Shown: positions 50,421 to 59,669 of the stretch, piece after piece | Layout of the letters: every line of letters begins with the position of its first letter | Position numbering within the stretch: the first letter of the stretch is position 1 | From: Pseudomonas sp. JAI120 | GTDB taxonomy: Bacteria > Pseudomonadota > Gammaproteobacteria > Pseudomonadales > Pseudomonadaceae | Direction of reading: 5' to 3' | Length of the DNA stretch: 64,000 nucleotides | Assembly: GCF_014207255.1 (NCBI RefSeq) | Contig: NZ_JACHCZ010000001.1 | Location: 2,223,378-2,287,377 of the forward strand | Translations under genes and position numbers: made by a program | The notes under the pieces: model-generated | Database searches by the model: none | Told to the model about the DNA's origin: nothing | Seen by the model: the letters and a program-made list of their open reading frames with translations, nothing else

Positions 50421-51767
50421 TTAGAACGTAGACTGAATTTTCAGGCCCGCCACCAGCGCGTTGTCGACTTTATCCACGCCGCCCGGTTGGACAACGTATT
50501 GCAGGTTGGGACGCACGGTCAGCCAGTTGGTGACGTGGAAGCCGTAGTTGATTTCGAAGTTGTACTCGGTTTCGCGAATAGGCGTGTACAGCGGATTGTC
50601 GTAATCACTCACGCCATTGGCGGCGTTAAGCAGTTCGGCGTTTTTCTTCACGTCATTGTTGACGTGCAGACGCGCAGCGCCAATACCGACGTCATCTTTT
50701 GGACGCGCGTCGAATGGGCCTTTGTACACCAGCATCAACGACTGGTAGTTATCGACCAGGTTGGTTTCCTTGTCGTGGAAGGTCGCGTTGGCTGCGATGT
50801 TCAAGCCACGGGAAGCGTCGCCGTTATGGGTGGTAAGTTGCTGTTGGGCAACGAACCAGTAGCCTTTCTTGCTGCTGCGGGTACGGAAGTCTGCGCCAGT
50901 AAGGACCGCATTGCCGCCGTTGACGTCTTCACGCACGTCCGGTGCATCAGCCGCGCTCTTGTAGTAACCCACACGGTATTCGCCCGGCAGGTTATTCACC
51001 TTCGGCGACCAGACCAACTCCACCGGAATCACGGTGCCCTTGGTGCCGCTGCCGCTGAGCTTGAAGCCGTTGCCGTGCTCCAGCTGCGAAGGGTTCTGGT
51101 TGTACGCACCGATTTGCGCATACAGCTCAGGCGTGATGTTGTACTTCACGCGGATAGCGGCCTGGCTGACCGGCCAGTTGTACCAGGTGTTTACATAGTT
51201 ACCGACCTGGGAGCCACAGAACGACAGGTTCTGGAAGTCGCACGGGAAGGTGTTGAAGTCTTCGCCTTCACCGAAGTAGCCGAGCTTCACGTCCAGCTTG
51301 TTGTCGAACATCTGGTGCTGGATCCAGAACTGGGTCAGACGCACCATGTGGCCACGACCGTAGACTTCCATGGACGAACTCAGCGTGCCGGCACGCGGGT
51401 CGCCAATGCGGTCGTTGGAGATGTTCTGGCCATTACGGTTAGTCAGTTGGATCTTGGCCTGGGTGTTATCCCAGCCCCACAGCTTTTGCAGGTCCAGCGC
51501 TACGCCCAACCCGAACTGGTCGGAGTAACGGCCGGTTCTGTCATCGTTATAGCCGCCCCGCAGGTTGGCGCCCATTTCCCCTACGTAGTCAGCCTTAATG
51601 TCGATACCTTGCTCGATCAGCTTGGTACGCTCACCGCCCCAATCGCCGGTCATCCACTTGGAGTCGGCACTGAATGCATCGGCCGCCATCGCATTGGCGG
51701 ACAGTACAAGGGCTGCTGCTGCTGACAGTTGGCAGATCAGCCGGGTGTTGTTGTGTTGCTTTTTCAT
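50421..51767 (-). CDS. oprB: Carbohydrate-selective porin OprB
   Basis: 448 residues. Signal peptide 1-28 (cut after AMA), then a 16-strand beta barrel: WMTGDWGGERTKLIEQGIDI (family opening), DQFGLGVALDLQKLWGWDNT, KIQLTNRNGQNISNDRIGD, and the terminal strand VDNALVAGLKIQSTF ending in Phe as outer-membrane porins do. It lets glucose and other monosaccharides cross the outer membrane. It is the last gene behind gtsABCD (85 bases after gtsD). Confidence 0.95.
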   Translation of the reverse strand: MKKQHNNTRLICQLSAAAALVLSANAMAADAFSADSKWMTGDWGGERTKLIEQGIDIKADYVGEMGANLRGGYNDDRTGRYSDQFGLGVALDLQKLWGWDNTQAKIQLTNRNGQNISNDRIGDPRAGTLSSSMEVYGRGHMVRLTQFWIQHQMFDNKLDVKLGYFGEGEDFNTFPCDFQNLSFCGSQVGNYVNTWYNWPVSQAAIRVKYNITPELYAQIGAYNQNPSQLEHGNGFKLSGSGTKGTVIPVELVWSPKVNNLPGEYRVGYYKSAADAPDVREDVNGGNAVLTGADFRTRSSKKGYWFVAQQQLTTHNGDASRGLNIAANATFHDKETNLVDNYQSLMLVYKGPFDARPKDDVGIGAARLHVNNDVKKNAELLNAANGVSDYDNPLYTPIRETEYNFEINYGFHVTNWLTVRPNLQYVVQPGGVDKVDNALVAGLKIQSTF

Positions 51768-51852
51768 CCCTACATCCTCGTCTTTATTGTTATTAAACTG
51801 TTTTTATCTAACGCGGGTTACTTTTTTCATCTAAAACAACAACTTATCTACT

Positions 51853-53013
51853 TCAGCGACCTTTGAATTGGGCCACGTTGTCCGCATGCCCCTGTGCGGG
51901 CAATGAAGAAGCAGTGCCGAGGCGCTCGCCCGTGTTGGCGTCGAACAGCAATACCTTGGATGGATCGAATTGCAGTGTCAGGGTCTCGCCCACCTGCGGC
52001 GCCACATCAGGCGCCAAACGGCAGCAGACCTTGGTGTCATTGAGCTGCACAAACACCAGTGTGTCCGGACCGGTCGGCTCGGTGACCTGGACCTCGGCAC
52101 GAATGCTCGATGAACCATTACCCTCACCCGCCGCCAACACGATCTGCTCCGGGCGCAGGCCCAGAATCACATCACGGTCTTCCAGACCGGCGTCGTTCAT
52201 ACCCAGCGGCAATTCGCAACGCGCCTGGCCGCTGTCGAGCAGCGCCACCAGCCTCCCGTCCTTGCGTTTTAGGCGCATAGGAACGAAGTTCATCGGTGGT
52301 GAACCGATAAAGCTTGCCACAAATAGGTTAGCAGGGTCGTTGTAAATTTCTTTCGGCGTGCCGAATTGTTGGATGATGCCGTCCTTCATCACCGCCACTT
52401 TATCGCCCAGGGTCATCGCTTCGATCTGGTCGTGGGTCACGTAGACGGTGGTAGTTTTCAGACGTTGGTGCATCAGCTTCATTTCGGTACGCATCTCGAC
52501 GCGCAGCTTGGCGTCGAGGTTCGACAGCGGTTCGTCGAACAGGTAGATCTTCGGCCGACGCGCCAGGGCCCGGCCCATGGCCACGCGCTGTTGCTGGCCG
52601 CCGGAAAGCTGGCCGGGCTTGCGGTTAAGCAGGTGTTCGATCTGCAGCAACTTGGCCACGCGCGCCACTTCGGCGTCGATGTCAGCCTGGGGCATCTTGC
52701 GGATCTTGAGGCCGAATTCGATGTTCTGGCGCACGCTCATGGTCGGGTACAGTGCGTAGGACTGGAACACCATGGCGATGTCACGGTCCTTGGGGCTCAT
52801 GCCGCTGACGTCCTGGTCGCCGATCATGATCGCGCCGCCGGTGATGGTCTCAAGGCCGGCGATGCAGTTCATCAACGTGGACTTACCGCAACCCGAAGGG
52901 CCGACCAGGATCAGGAACTCCCCTTCCTTGATCGACAGTTCGATGTTCTTCAAGGTGTCGGGCAGGCCGGCGCCATAGGTCTTGTTTACATTGCGAAGTT
53001 CAAGCGTAGCCAT
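51853..53013 (-). CDS. gtsD: Glucose/mannose ABC transporter, ATPase
   Basis: 386 residues, MalK/UgpC type. Walker [21 protein letters not shown] (about 36-55), Q loop [13 protein letters not shown], signature [19 protein letters not shown], Walker [17 protein letters not shown] (about 152-167) and switch [15 protein letters not shown]. The C-terminal OB/TOBE regulatory domain runs about 240-375. It powers sugar import with GtsB/GtsC. The start lies two bases after the gtsC stop. Confidence 0.94.
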   Translation of the reverse strand: MATLELRNVNKTYGAGLPDTLKNIELSIKEGEFLILVGPSGCGKSTLMNCIAGLETITGGAIMIGDQDVSGMSPKDRDIAMVFQSYALYPTMSVRQNIEFGLKIRKMPQADIDAEVARVAKLLQIEHLLNRKPGQLSGGQQQRVAMGRALARRPKIYLFDEPLSNLDAKLRVEMRTEMKLMHQRLKTTTVYVTHDQIEAMTLGDKVAVMKDGIIQQFGTPKEIYNDPANLFVASFIGSPPMNFVPMRLKRKDGRLVALLDSGQARCELPLGMNDAGLEDRDVILGLRPEQIVLAAGEGNGSSSIRAEVQVTEPTGPDTLVFVQLNDTKVCCRLAPDVAPQVGETLTLQFDPSKVLLFDANTGERLGTASSLPAQGHADNVAQFKGR

Positions 53014-53015
53014 GA

Positions 53016-53861
53016 TTACCCCTTGACCGCGCCGGCCGTCAGGCCGCGCACGAAATACTTGCCTGCGATCACATAGACCAGCAGGGTCGGCAGCCCGGCG
53101 ATCATCGCCGCCGCCATATCTACGTTATATTCCTTGGCCCCGGTGCTGGTGTTGACCAGGTTGTTCAGCGCCACCGTGATGGGCTGGGAGTCGCCACTGG
53201 AGAACACCACACCGAACAGGAAGTCGTTCCAGATCTGGGTGAACTGCCAGATCAGGCAGACCATGATGATCGGCGTGGACATCGGCAAAATGATCTGACG
53301 GAAGATGGTGAAGAAACCGGCACCGTCCAGGCGTGCCGCCTTGATCAGCGCATCCGGAATGCTCACGTAGTAATTGCGGAAGAACAGCGTGGTGAACGCC
53401 AAGCCGTACACCACGTGCACAAACACCAGGCCAGTGGTGGTGCTGGCCAGGCCCATCTTGCCAAGGGTGAACGACGCGGGCAGCAGCACGGTCTGGAACG
53501 GCAGGAAGCAGCCGAACAACAGCAAACCGAAGAACAGCTGCGAACCACGGAAGCGCCAGAACGACAGCACATAACCGTTCAACGCGCCGATGGCGGTGGA
53601 AATCAGCACGGCCGGCACGGTGATCTTGATCGAGTTCCAGAAGTAGCCATCCACAGTGGCCCAGGCCTTGACCCAGCCGATGCCGCTGACCACGGTCGGC
53701 CAGCTCAGCAGGTTGCCGGTGCTGATGTCTTCCGGGGTCTTGAAGCTGGTGAGCAACATCACCACCAGCGGTACCAGGTACAGCAACACAGCGAGGATCA
53801 ACACCGCGTAGATCGCGATGCGGCTCAGGCTGATGGCAGGTTTGGCAGCGAGACTAGTCAT
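53016..53861 (-). CDS. gtsC: Glucose/mannose ABC transporter, permease
   Basis: 281 residues, MalG-type. Six membrane segments: first about 14-34 (IAIYAVLILAVLLYLVPLVVM), others in IGALNGYVLSFWRFRGSQLF, LLLFGCFLPFQTVLLPASF and toward the C-terminus. The EAA loop is DALIKAARLDGAGFFTIFRQIILP, which docks on the ATPase. The start overlaps the gtsB end by eight bases. Confidence 0.93.
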   Translation of the reverse strand: MTSLAAKPAISLSRIAIYAVLILAVLLYLVPLVVMLLTSFKTPEDISTGNLLSWPTVVSGIGWVKAWATVDGYFWNSIKITVPAVLISTAIGALNGYVLSFWRFRGSQLFFGLLLFGCFLPFQTVLLPASFTLGKMGLASTTTGLVFVHVVYGLAFTTLFFRNYYVSIPDALIKAARLDGAGFFTIFRQIILPMSTPIIMVCLIWQFTQIWNDFLFGVVFSSGDSQPITVALNNLVNTSTGAKEYNVDMAAAMIAGLPTLLVYVIAGKYFVRGLTAGAVKG

Positions 53862-54762
53862 TACGCTTGGTCCTCAGCTCGGAGTAGAGGTACGGCACGA
53901 TGATCGCGAGGATCGCACCGAGCATCAGGATTGCACTGGCCGAGCCCATGCCCATCTGGCCACGGCTGAAGGTGAACGAGTACATGAACATGGCGGGCAG
54001 GTCGGACGAGTAGCCCGGGCCACCGGCCGTCATGGCCGCCACCAGGTCGAAGCTCTTGATGGCAATGTGCGCCAGGATCATCACCGCACTGAAGAACACC
54101 GGACGCAGGCTGGGCAGCACCACGCTCCAGTAGATGCGCGGCAGGCTCGCGCCGTCGATCTGGGCGGCACGGATGATCGATTGATCAACGCCACGCAAAC
54201 CGGCAAGGAACATCGCCATGATGAAACCGGAGGCTTGCCACACGGCAGCGATCACCAGGCAGTAGACCACACGGTCCGGGTCGATCAGCCAGTCGAGACG
54301 GAAGCCTTCCCAGCCCCAGTCACGCAGGAGTTTGTCCAGGCCCATGCCCGGGTTGAGCAGCCATTTCCACGCGGTACCGGTGACGATCATCGAGAGCGCC
54401 ATCGGGTACAGGTAAATGGTGCGGATAAAACCTTCGCGGCGGATTTTCTGGTCGAGGAAAATCGCCAGCGTCACGCCGATCACCAAGGTGATGCCGATAA
54501 ACATCCCGCCGAAAAGCGCCAGGTTCTTGCTCGCCACCCACCAGCGGTCGTTGTCGAACAGCCGCTGGTACTGCGCAAGACCCGCCCATTTGTAGCTCGG
54601 CAGGAACGTAGACGTGGTGAACGAGAGCACAAACGTCCACAGGATGTAGCCGTAGAAGCCCACCAACACGATGAACATGCTGGGCGCCAGCACCAGTTTG
54701 GGTAGCCAGCGCTGCAGTGCATCGAACGGCGAGGCTTTGCTGAACACAGCAACAGAACTCAT
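53854..54762 (-). CDS. gtsB: Glucose/mannose ABC transporter, permease
   Basis: 302 residues, MalF-type but without the long periplasmic loop. Membrane segments near 26-50 (LVLAPSMFIVLVGFYGYILW), 85-110, 122-140, 170-190, 215-240 and 270-293. EAA loop: SIIRAAQIDGASLPRIYWSV. Start ATG 54762 chosen over 54774. It is separated from gtsA by 80 bases that hold a strong hairpin (54803-54835), consistent with lower expression than gtsA. Confidence 0.93.
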   Translation of the reverse strand: MSSVAVFSKASPFDALQRWLPKLVLAPSMFIVLVGFYGYILWTFVLSFTTSTFLPSYKWAGLAQYQRLFDNDRWWVASKNLALFGGMFIGITLVIGVTLAIFLDQKIRREGFIRTIYLYPMALSMIVTGTAWKWLLNPGMGLDKLLRDWGWEGFRLDWLIDPDRVVYCLVIAAVWQASGFIMAMFLAGLRGVDQSIIRAAQIDGASLPRIYWSVVLPSLRPVFFSAVMILAHIAIKSFDLVAAMTAGGPGYSSDLPAMFMYSFTFSRGQMGMGSASAILMLGAILAIIVPYLYSELRTKRND

Positions 54763-54802
54763 GGGGAAATCCAATACAGGGAAAAAGGACTACAGGAACA
54801 AG

Positions 54803-54835
54803 CCTTGTGAGGGGTTAGGGGTCCCCCTCACAAGG
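54803..54835 (-). promoter_or_regulatory. 12-bp intercistronic hairpin between gtsA and gtsB
   Basis: CCTTGTGAGGGG and its exact inverse CCCCTCACAAGG lie nine bases apart, directly after the gtsA stop (54843). No T run follows on the minus strand, so it is not a normal terminator. Such hairpins protect the 3' end of the binding-protein message and lower the permease yield, as in the E. coli mal operon. Confidence 0.8.
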
Positions 54836-54842
54836 TCAGCTG

Positions 54843-56129
54843 TTACTTGGCTGACTTGATCGCAGCGCCGAGTTTCTTGGCGGTGTCGGCCGGGTCGGCT
54901 TTCGGGTCGTTTATGAAATTGGTCACGACATCAAAGAACGCACCTTGCACAGCCAGGGTGGTGGCCATGTTGTGCGCCATGCTTGGCTGCAGGCCGCCGG
55001 ACTTGGCGTCTGCCAGGAAGTCCTTGGCAGCGGTCTGGGCGCAGGAGTCGAAGCCGAGCTTGTCCATTTCATTGAGCATGTCGGTACGAACCGGGATCGA
55101 CCCCTTGTTGATGCTGAACACCTTCTGGAAGTTTTCACCCAGCACGACTTTGGCGATGTCCTGCTGGCCAGCGGCAGTGCCTTTGTCTTTCTGCTTGAAC
55201 ACCGCCAGGGAGTCGATGTTGTAGGTGAAGGCTTTGTCGGTGCCTGGGAAGGCTACGCACTCATAGTCTTTGCCGGCGACTTTCTTGGCGGCGGTCCATT
55301 CGGACTTGGCCCAGTCACCCATGATCTGCATGCCGGCCTTGCCGTTGATGACCTTGCCCGCTTCGAGGTTCCAGTCCTGGCCTTTGCCGTCGACGTCCAT
55401 ATAGGTCGCGACTTTCTTAAGCTCGGTCAGGGACTTGACCATTTCCGGGCCGGTCAGCGCAGCGTTATCCAGGTCGACCAGGGCTTTCTTGTAGCCATCG
55501 GCGCCCATTACCGACAGGACCACCGCTTCGAAGACGGTGCTGTCCTGCCAAGGCTGGCCACCGTGGGCGAGCGGAATGAAGCCCGCGGCCTTGAGCTTGT
55601 CGCCGGCTGCGTAGAATTCTTCGAGGGTGGTAGGGTTCTTGGTGATACCGGCTTTCTTGAAGACTTCCGGGTTGATCCACAGCCAGTTCACGCGGTGGAT
55701 GTTGACCGGTACGGCAACGTAGTCACCGTCGTACTTCACGGTGTCGGAGACTTTCTTGTCGAGCAGGGAATCCCATTTTTCGTCTTTGGCGACGGACTTC
55801 AGGACGTCGGTGTCGAGCAGGCCGGTGGACGCCCATTCCTGGATGTCGGGGCCTTTGATCTGGGCAACGCCTGGTGGGTTGCCGGCGACCGCGCGGCTTT
55901 TCAGCACGGTCATGGCAGTGGCGCCACCGCCACCTGCGACGGCACCGTCTTTCCAGGTGAAGCCGTCTTTCTCTACTTGGGCCTTCAGGACATCTACAGC
56001 CGCTTTTTCGCCACCCGAGGTCCACCAATGCACAACTTCAACCGTCCCTTTGGAGTCGGCGGCAAAGGCACTGAGGGGAAACAACGAGGCAACGGAAATA
56101 GCTACGGCGAGGCGATTAATCGCGTTCAT
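54843..56129 (-). CDS. gtsA: Glucose/mannose ABC transporter, substrate-binding protein
   Basis: 428 residues. Signal peptide 1-23 (cut after AFA), then a solute-binding protein type 1: [20 protein letters not shown] (about 27-46), [20 protein letters not shown] (about 141-160), AGGFIP-like ([16 protein letters not shown]) and [12 protein letters not shown]. It collects glucose in the periplasm for GtsB/GtsC. First gene of gtsABCD-oprB. A TGTCACCAACTGGTGACA palindrome lies 102-119 bases upstream, inside the end of the AGE gene. Confidence 0.95.
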   Translation of the reverse strand: MNAINRLAVAISVASLFPLSAFAADSKGTVEVVHWWTSGGEKAAVDVLKAQVEKDGFTWKDGAVAGGGGATAMTVLKSRAVAGNPPGVAQIKGPDIQEWASTGLLDTDVLKSVAKDEKWDSLLDKKVSDTVKYDGDYVAVPVNIHRVNWLWINPEVFKKAGITKNPTTLEEFYAAGDKLKAAGFIPLAHGGQPWQDSTVFEAVVLSVMGADGYKKALVDLDNAALTGPEMVKSLTELKKVATYMDVDGKGQDWNLEAGKVINGKAGMQIMGDWAKSEWTAAKKVAGKDYECVAFPGTDKAFTYNIDSLAVFKQKDKGTAAGQQDIAKVVLGENFQKVFSINKGSIPVRTDMLNEMDKLGFDSCAQTAAKDFLADAKSGGLQPSMAHNMATTLAVQGAFFDVVTNFINDPKADPADTAKKLGAAIKSAK

Positions 56130-56231
56130 CTGAATACCTTTTCTTGTTGTTATGCATGCAAGTCTAGAGCTTGCGCTGCACGGAGTTTAAACATGGTTTT
56201 TTCGAGCGCAGGTAACAAAGGGATGCACAAA

Positions 56232-56249
56232 TGTCACCAACTGGTGACA
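56232..56249. promoter_or_regulatory. Palindrome upstream of gtsA (TGTCACC-N4-GGTGACA)
   Basis: TGTCACCAACTGGTGACA: perfect 8-bp arms with two bases between. It forms the last codons and stop of the AGE isomerase gene (its C-terminal V-T-S-W-stop) and lies 103 bases ahead of gtsA. The same arms recur at 57576, ahead of the AGE gene. Likely operator of a sugar regulator. Confidence 0.7.
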
Positions 56250-57493
56250 TAACACCCAGCGCCTAAAGCGCTGGCCATGCTCGGTGCCAGGGGCAGTGCA
56301 GGCAGCACGACCGCTTGCCAGGCATGGTACAGGTCCGGTTTGCCACCCCAGATAGTGCTGCTGGGCTGGTTGTGGGGGTTGAGTTCGTGGTGCCAGCTGC
56401 CGTGGATACGGTCGATGAAATGGGTGTCGCAAAACTCCCAGAAGCGCCGGTACCAGGTTTCGTAATGCAGCTCCCCCGTGCGTTTGAGCAAGGCCTGGGC
56501 AGCGGCGCTGGCTTCAGCGTGAGTCCAGTGCAGACGCTCGCGCACGACCGGGCGGTGGTTCCAGTCCAGGGTGTAGACGATGCCGGGGGCGCCATCCACG
56601 GCCCAGGCATATTCGCAGGCGCTGGCGAACAGGCCCTTGGCGGCGCTCAGCAGCCAGTCCGGCGTGGCCAGCCCGGCCTGCAGGCGCGCGGCTTCCAGGT
56701 GCAGCACCAGCCGCGCCCACTCAAAACCGTGGCCGGGGGTGATGCCGTAGGGGCGGAAGCCATCGGCGGGGTTGTCTTCGTTGTAATCGAGCAGGGGTTT
56801 CCACTGAGCGTCGAAATGCTCGATCACCATGAACTGATTGGCAGCGGCGTGGGTATGAATCACTCGCTCGACGATACGCAGGGCGCGGTCCAGCCAACGC
56901 GTGTCAGCGGTGACATCGGCCAGGGCCAGGAAGGCTTCCGTGGCGTGCATGTTGCTGTTGGCGCCGCGATAGGCTTCGACGCCGCTCCAGTCCCGGGCGA
57001 AGGACTCGAGCATCACGCCCTCCTTCTCACTCCAGAAGAACTGGTCGATGATAGAGATGGCGTCGCTCAGCAGGTTTTGCGCACCGGGCGCGCCCGCCAC
57101 CGTGGCCGAGCTGGCGGCCAGGGCGACAAAGGCATGCAGGTAGGCAGCTTTGCCGGTATTGCCGTCCAGGGCCTGGGGCGTGGCGAACCAGCCACCGTGT
57201 TCGCTATCACGCAAAGGTCCGCCCAGGGCCGCAATACCGTGCGCCACCAGCTCGGCATAACCCGGCAAACCCATGGCATGGGCCATGGCGAAGCTGTGGG
57301 TCATGCGCGCGGTATTCATGGTTTCGGCATGGGCATCGGCCGGCAACTGGCCTTTGTCGTCGAGGTTGCCAAAACCCTCAGGCAGACGGGAGGCCTTGGC
57401 GAATGCCAGCAGGCGCTGGCCTTCGGCGGCGAGCCAAGCGTGATGGGCAGGTGCATTCAGCCAACTGCTGGCAGGCAGTGGTTGCGTGGTCAT
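56234..57493 (-). CDS. AGE/YihS-family sugar isomerase (probable D-mannose isomerase)
   Basis: 419 residues, (alpha/alpha)6 barrel. Motifs of the AGE family that isomerise unphosphorylated sugars: GFGNLDDKGQLPADAHAETM, RGANSNMHATEAFLALADVT, GITPGHGFEWARLVLHLEAA, and WHHELNPHNQPS near the end (catalytic His residues in NSNMH, GHGFEW and HELN). Bacterial relatives convert mannose to fructose (mannose isomerase) or act on sulfoquinovose. Given the adjacent gtsABCD (glucose/mannose uptake) and the shared palindrome, mannose is the likely substrate. Stop codon lies inside the palindrome. Confidence 0.8.
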   Translation of the reverse strand: MTTQPLPASSWLNAPAHHAWLAAEGQRLLAFAKASRLPEGFGNLDDKGQLPADAHAETMNTARMTHSFAMAHAMGLPGYAELVAHGIAALGGPLRDSEHGGWFATPQALDGNTGKAAYLHAFVALAASSATVAGAPGAQNLLSDAISIIDQFFWSEKEGVMLESFARDWSGVEAYRGANSNMHATEAFLALADVTADTRWLDRALRIVERVIHTHAAANQFMVIEHFDAQWKPLLDYNEDNPADGFRPYGITPGHGFEWARLVLHLEAARLQAGLATPDWLLSAAKGLFASACEYAWAVDGAPGIVYTLDWNHRPVVRERLHWTHAEASAAAQALLKRTGELHYETWYRRFWEFCDTHFIDRIHGSWHHELNPHNQPSSTIWGGKPDLYHAWQAVVLPALPLAPSMASALGAGCYVTSW

Positions 57494-57573
57494 GGGTGGC
57501 CCTTATTATTTTTTGTGGGATGACCGGAGTCTAAACAAGGGCGAGGTGGGGGCAAGTAACGAAGGGGATGGGA

Positions 57574-57595
57574 AATGTCACCAGACGGTGACATT
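57574..57595. promoter_or_regulatory. Palindrome upstream of AGE isomerase gene
   Basis: AATGTCACC, AGAC, GGTGACATT: perfect 9-bp arms, about 81 bases ahead of the AGE start. The half-site TGTCACC and the 4-base spacing equal the element at 56232. Confidence 0.7.
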
Positions 57596-57610
57596 CAAGC
57601 CGCTTAGGCG

Positions 57611-57639
57611 GCCTGTGGCGAGCGGGCTTGCCACAGGCC
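57611..57639. repeat. Short REP-type hairpin (GTGGCGAGCGGG type)
   Basis: GCCTGTGGC, GAGCGGGCTT, GCCACAGGCC: a 9-bp stem, the minimal form also seen at 4410. It lies just after the stop of the coiled-coil membrane protein gene and may terminate it. Confidence 0.78.
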
Positions 57640-57645
57640 CGAATA

Positions 57646-58491
57646 TTACTGGCCGAGCGGCGTGACAGCCGCTGACGCGTTGAGGCGCTGATTCAGGTTC
57701 TGCACCTGGCTCTGCAAGGTGGTGATATTGCGCGTGGTCTGGATGCGGAACACGTCGAACTCTTTATTGGTCGGCGCATCGCTGTTAGCCGGTTGGCTGT
57801 CCTGCGCACTTTTGAGTACCACCAGGTCCTGCTCAAGACGGGCGATGGCTGCGCTTGGGTTACCTTGTTTTTTCAAGGCAGCCACATCAGCGACCAATTC
57901 CTTTATCTCGGTATCGCGCTTGCCGGCATCGCCCTGCGCTGCCTTCAGGGTGGCCACAGCATCGGTCAAGGCCTGCACCTGGCCTTGCAGCTTGGCATTG
58001 GCGCTCGACAACTCAGTGGTGCTGGCAGTCATTTGCGCCAGGCGCGTGTCCAGCTCGGTGGCCTGGCCGGCAACGCCGAGCTGCTGCTTGCCCTGCTCCA
58101 GCAACTGGTTTTCCAGCTGTTTGATCTGCAGTTTCAATGCTTCGCTGCCGTTGTTCACGTTGGCTTCACTGGCTACGACCTTGCCGGAAATGTCCTGCAG
58201 ACGCCCTGCCGCTTCTTCGCTGATGCGCGCAAAGCTCTCCTGGGTGGCAACCAACTGCTGGCCCATCAGAGATATCTGCTGGAAACTCCACCAGGCCAGG
58301 CCGGCGAACGCGATCAGCAGCGCACCGATCAGTGCCCACAGCGGGCCGGTGCTGGCCCCCTTGACCTTGACCACGGGCGTGTTGCGCGAACGCACCGAGG
58401 TGGCCGGGGAAGGTTCGAAATCATCGTCATCCCCAAGATCGGCCCGCAGGCTGGGAATGTTGTCGAAATCGTCTTTAGCATCGTTGCGCAT
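57646..58491 (-). CDS. Membrane-anchored coiled-coil protein, function unknown
   Basis: 281 residues. An acidic N-terminus (about 1-42) precedes one membrane helix (about 51-71, LWALIGALLIAFAGLAWWSF). A long periplasmic coiled coil (about 75-240) follows, with repeated heptads (LKLQIKQLENQLLEQGKQQL; IARLEQDLVVLKSAQDSQ). The pattern resembles proteins labelled ATPase in Pseudomonas genomes, but no ATP-binding motif is present. The last third contains TLQSQVQNLNQRLNAS. Envelope role is likely. The epimerase gene upstream is 127 bases away. Confidence 0.75.
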   Translation of the reverse strand: MRNDAKDDFDNIPSLRADLGDDDDFEPSPATSVRSRNTPVVKVKGASTGPLWALIGALLIAFAGLAWWSFQQISLMGQQLVATQESFARISEEAAGRLQDISGKVVASEANVNNGSEALKLQIKQLENQLLEQGKQQLGVAGQATELDTRLAQMTASTTELSSANAKLQGQVQALTDAVATLKAAQGDAGKRDTEIKELVADVAALKKQGNPSAAIARLEQDLVVLKSAQDSQPANSDAPTNKEFDVFRIQTTRNITTLQSQVQNLNQRLNASAAVTPLGQ

Positions 58492-58618
58492 GAATCAACC
58501 CTGAATCGGTGAGTTAGCTGGCTGGAAAGCCGAGCGACGGGAGTATAAACCCCAACCCCATCGCGTTGATCGACCCGGAACCTGGAATTCGGTTCCCTAT
58601 GTGTTGCCTGTTGTGACC

Positions 58619-59617
58619 TTATTTGAACCCGGGATCCTGGGCCTTCCACCAACCGCAGAACTCGTCGAGAGCGGTCCACAGGCTGACCTTGGGCTCGTAA
58701 TCCAGATAATGCCTGGCCCGGCTGATGTCGAGGGTGAAATCTTTGTTCATTACCTGCATGCCCAGGCGCGATAACGCCGGCTCCGGACGACCGGGCCACA
58801 TCGCGCAAAAGGCTTCGTTAAGCGCCGCGACGCTGTAGGACAAGCCGTAGGAGCGATAACGGGTCACCTGGGGCAACTCCATTTGGCGCATCACGTAATT
58901 CACCACATCCCACACCGGCACCGGCGTGCCATTGCTGATGTTGTAGGCCTTGCCCAGCGCCGAACCGGTGGCCAGCAAACTGCTGAGCAGCGCTTCGTTG
59001 AGGTTGTGCACACTGGTGAAGTCGACTTTGTTGAGACCGTCGCCGACGATGGCCAGGCGGTTCTTGCGCTGCATTTTCAACAGGCGCGGGAAAATACTCA
59101 TGTCACCGGCACCGGTAACGAAACGCGGACGCAGGGCCAGCACCTCGAGACCGAACTCCTGGGCGCCGAACACTTTCTGCTCGGCCAGGTACTTCGTGGC
59201 GGCATAAGGGTGCTTGAAGCGCTTGGGGACTTGCTCTTCGGTCAACCCGAGATGATCGCGCCCGTCGAAGTAGATCGACGGCGACGACAGGTGCACCAGA
59301 CGGCCCACGCGCTGCTTGAGGCAGGCTTCCACGACGTTTTCAGTCACCAGCACATTGCCTTGATGGAAGTCCTGATACCTCCCCCACAAGCCCACGGCGC
59401 CTGCACAATGCACCACGGCTTCGACATCGCGGCACAGATCGCGCACCAGGTCGGCGTCACTCAAGTCACCCTGGATAAACTCGGCACCACGCCGAACCAG
59501 GTGCTCCACACCCTCGGCGCGCCGCCCGTTGACCCGCACGTCCAGGCCCTGCTCCAGGGCGAAACGCGCAAAGCGCCCGCCGATGAAGCCGCTTGCGCCG
59601 GTGACCAGAATCTTCAT
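58619..59617 (-). CDS. NAD-dependent epimerase/3beta-HSD-like extended SDR
   Basis: 332 residues. NAD loop VTGASGFIGGRFARFAL (about 5-21), HCAGAVGLWGRY, catalytic Ser region LSSPSIYF, catalytic Tyr-Lys in YAATKYLAE (about 139-147), LRPRFVTGAGDM. Distinguished by the 3-beta-hydroxysteroid/hopanoid type fold, G-A-G-D-M-x-x-F-P-R-L. Substrate unknown; membrane lipid or sterol-like alcohols are possible. Stands alone. Confidence 0.82.
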   Translation of the reverse strand: MKILVTGASGFIGGRFARFALEQGLDVRVNGRRAEGVEHLVRRGAEFIQGDLSDADLVRDLCRDVEAVVHCAGAVGLWGRYQDFHQGNVLVTENVVEACLKQRVGRLVHLSSPSIYFDGRDHLGLTEEQVPKRFKHPYAATKYLAEQKVFGAQEFGLEVLALRPRFVTGAGDMSIFPRLLKMQRKNRLAIVGDGLNKVDFTSVHNLNEALLSSLLATGSALGKAYNISNGTPVPVWDVVNYVMRQMELPQVTRYRSYGLSYSVAALNEAFCAMWPGRPEPALSRLGMQVMNKDFTLDISRARHYLDYEPKVSLWTALDEFCGWWKAQDPGFK

Positions 59618-59669
59618 GTATTACCCCGTGTCCTTTCATTTTTCATCGCTGTTGCCTTGACGACCGTCA

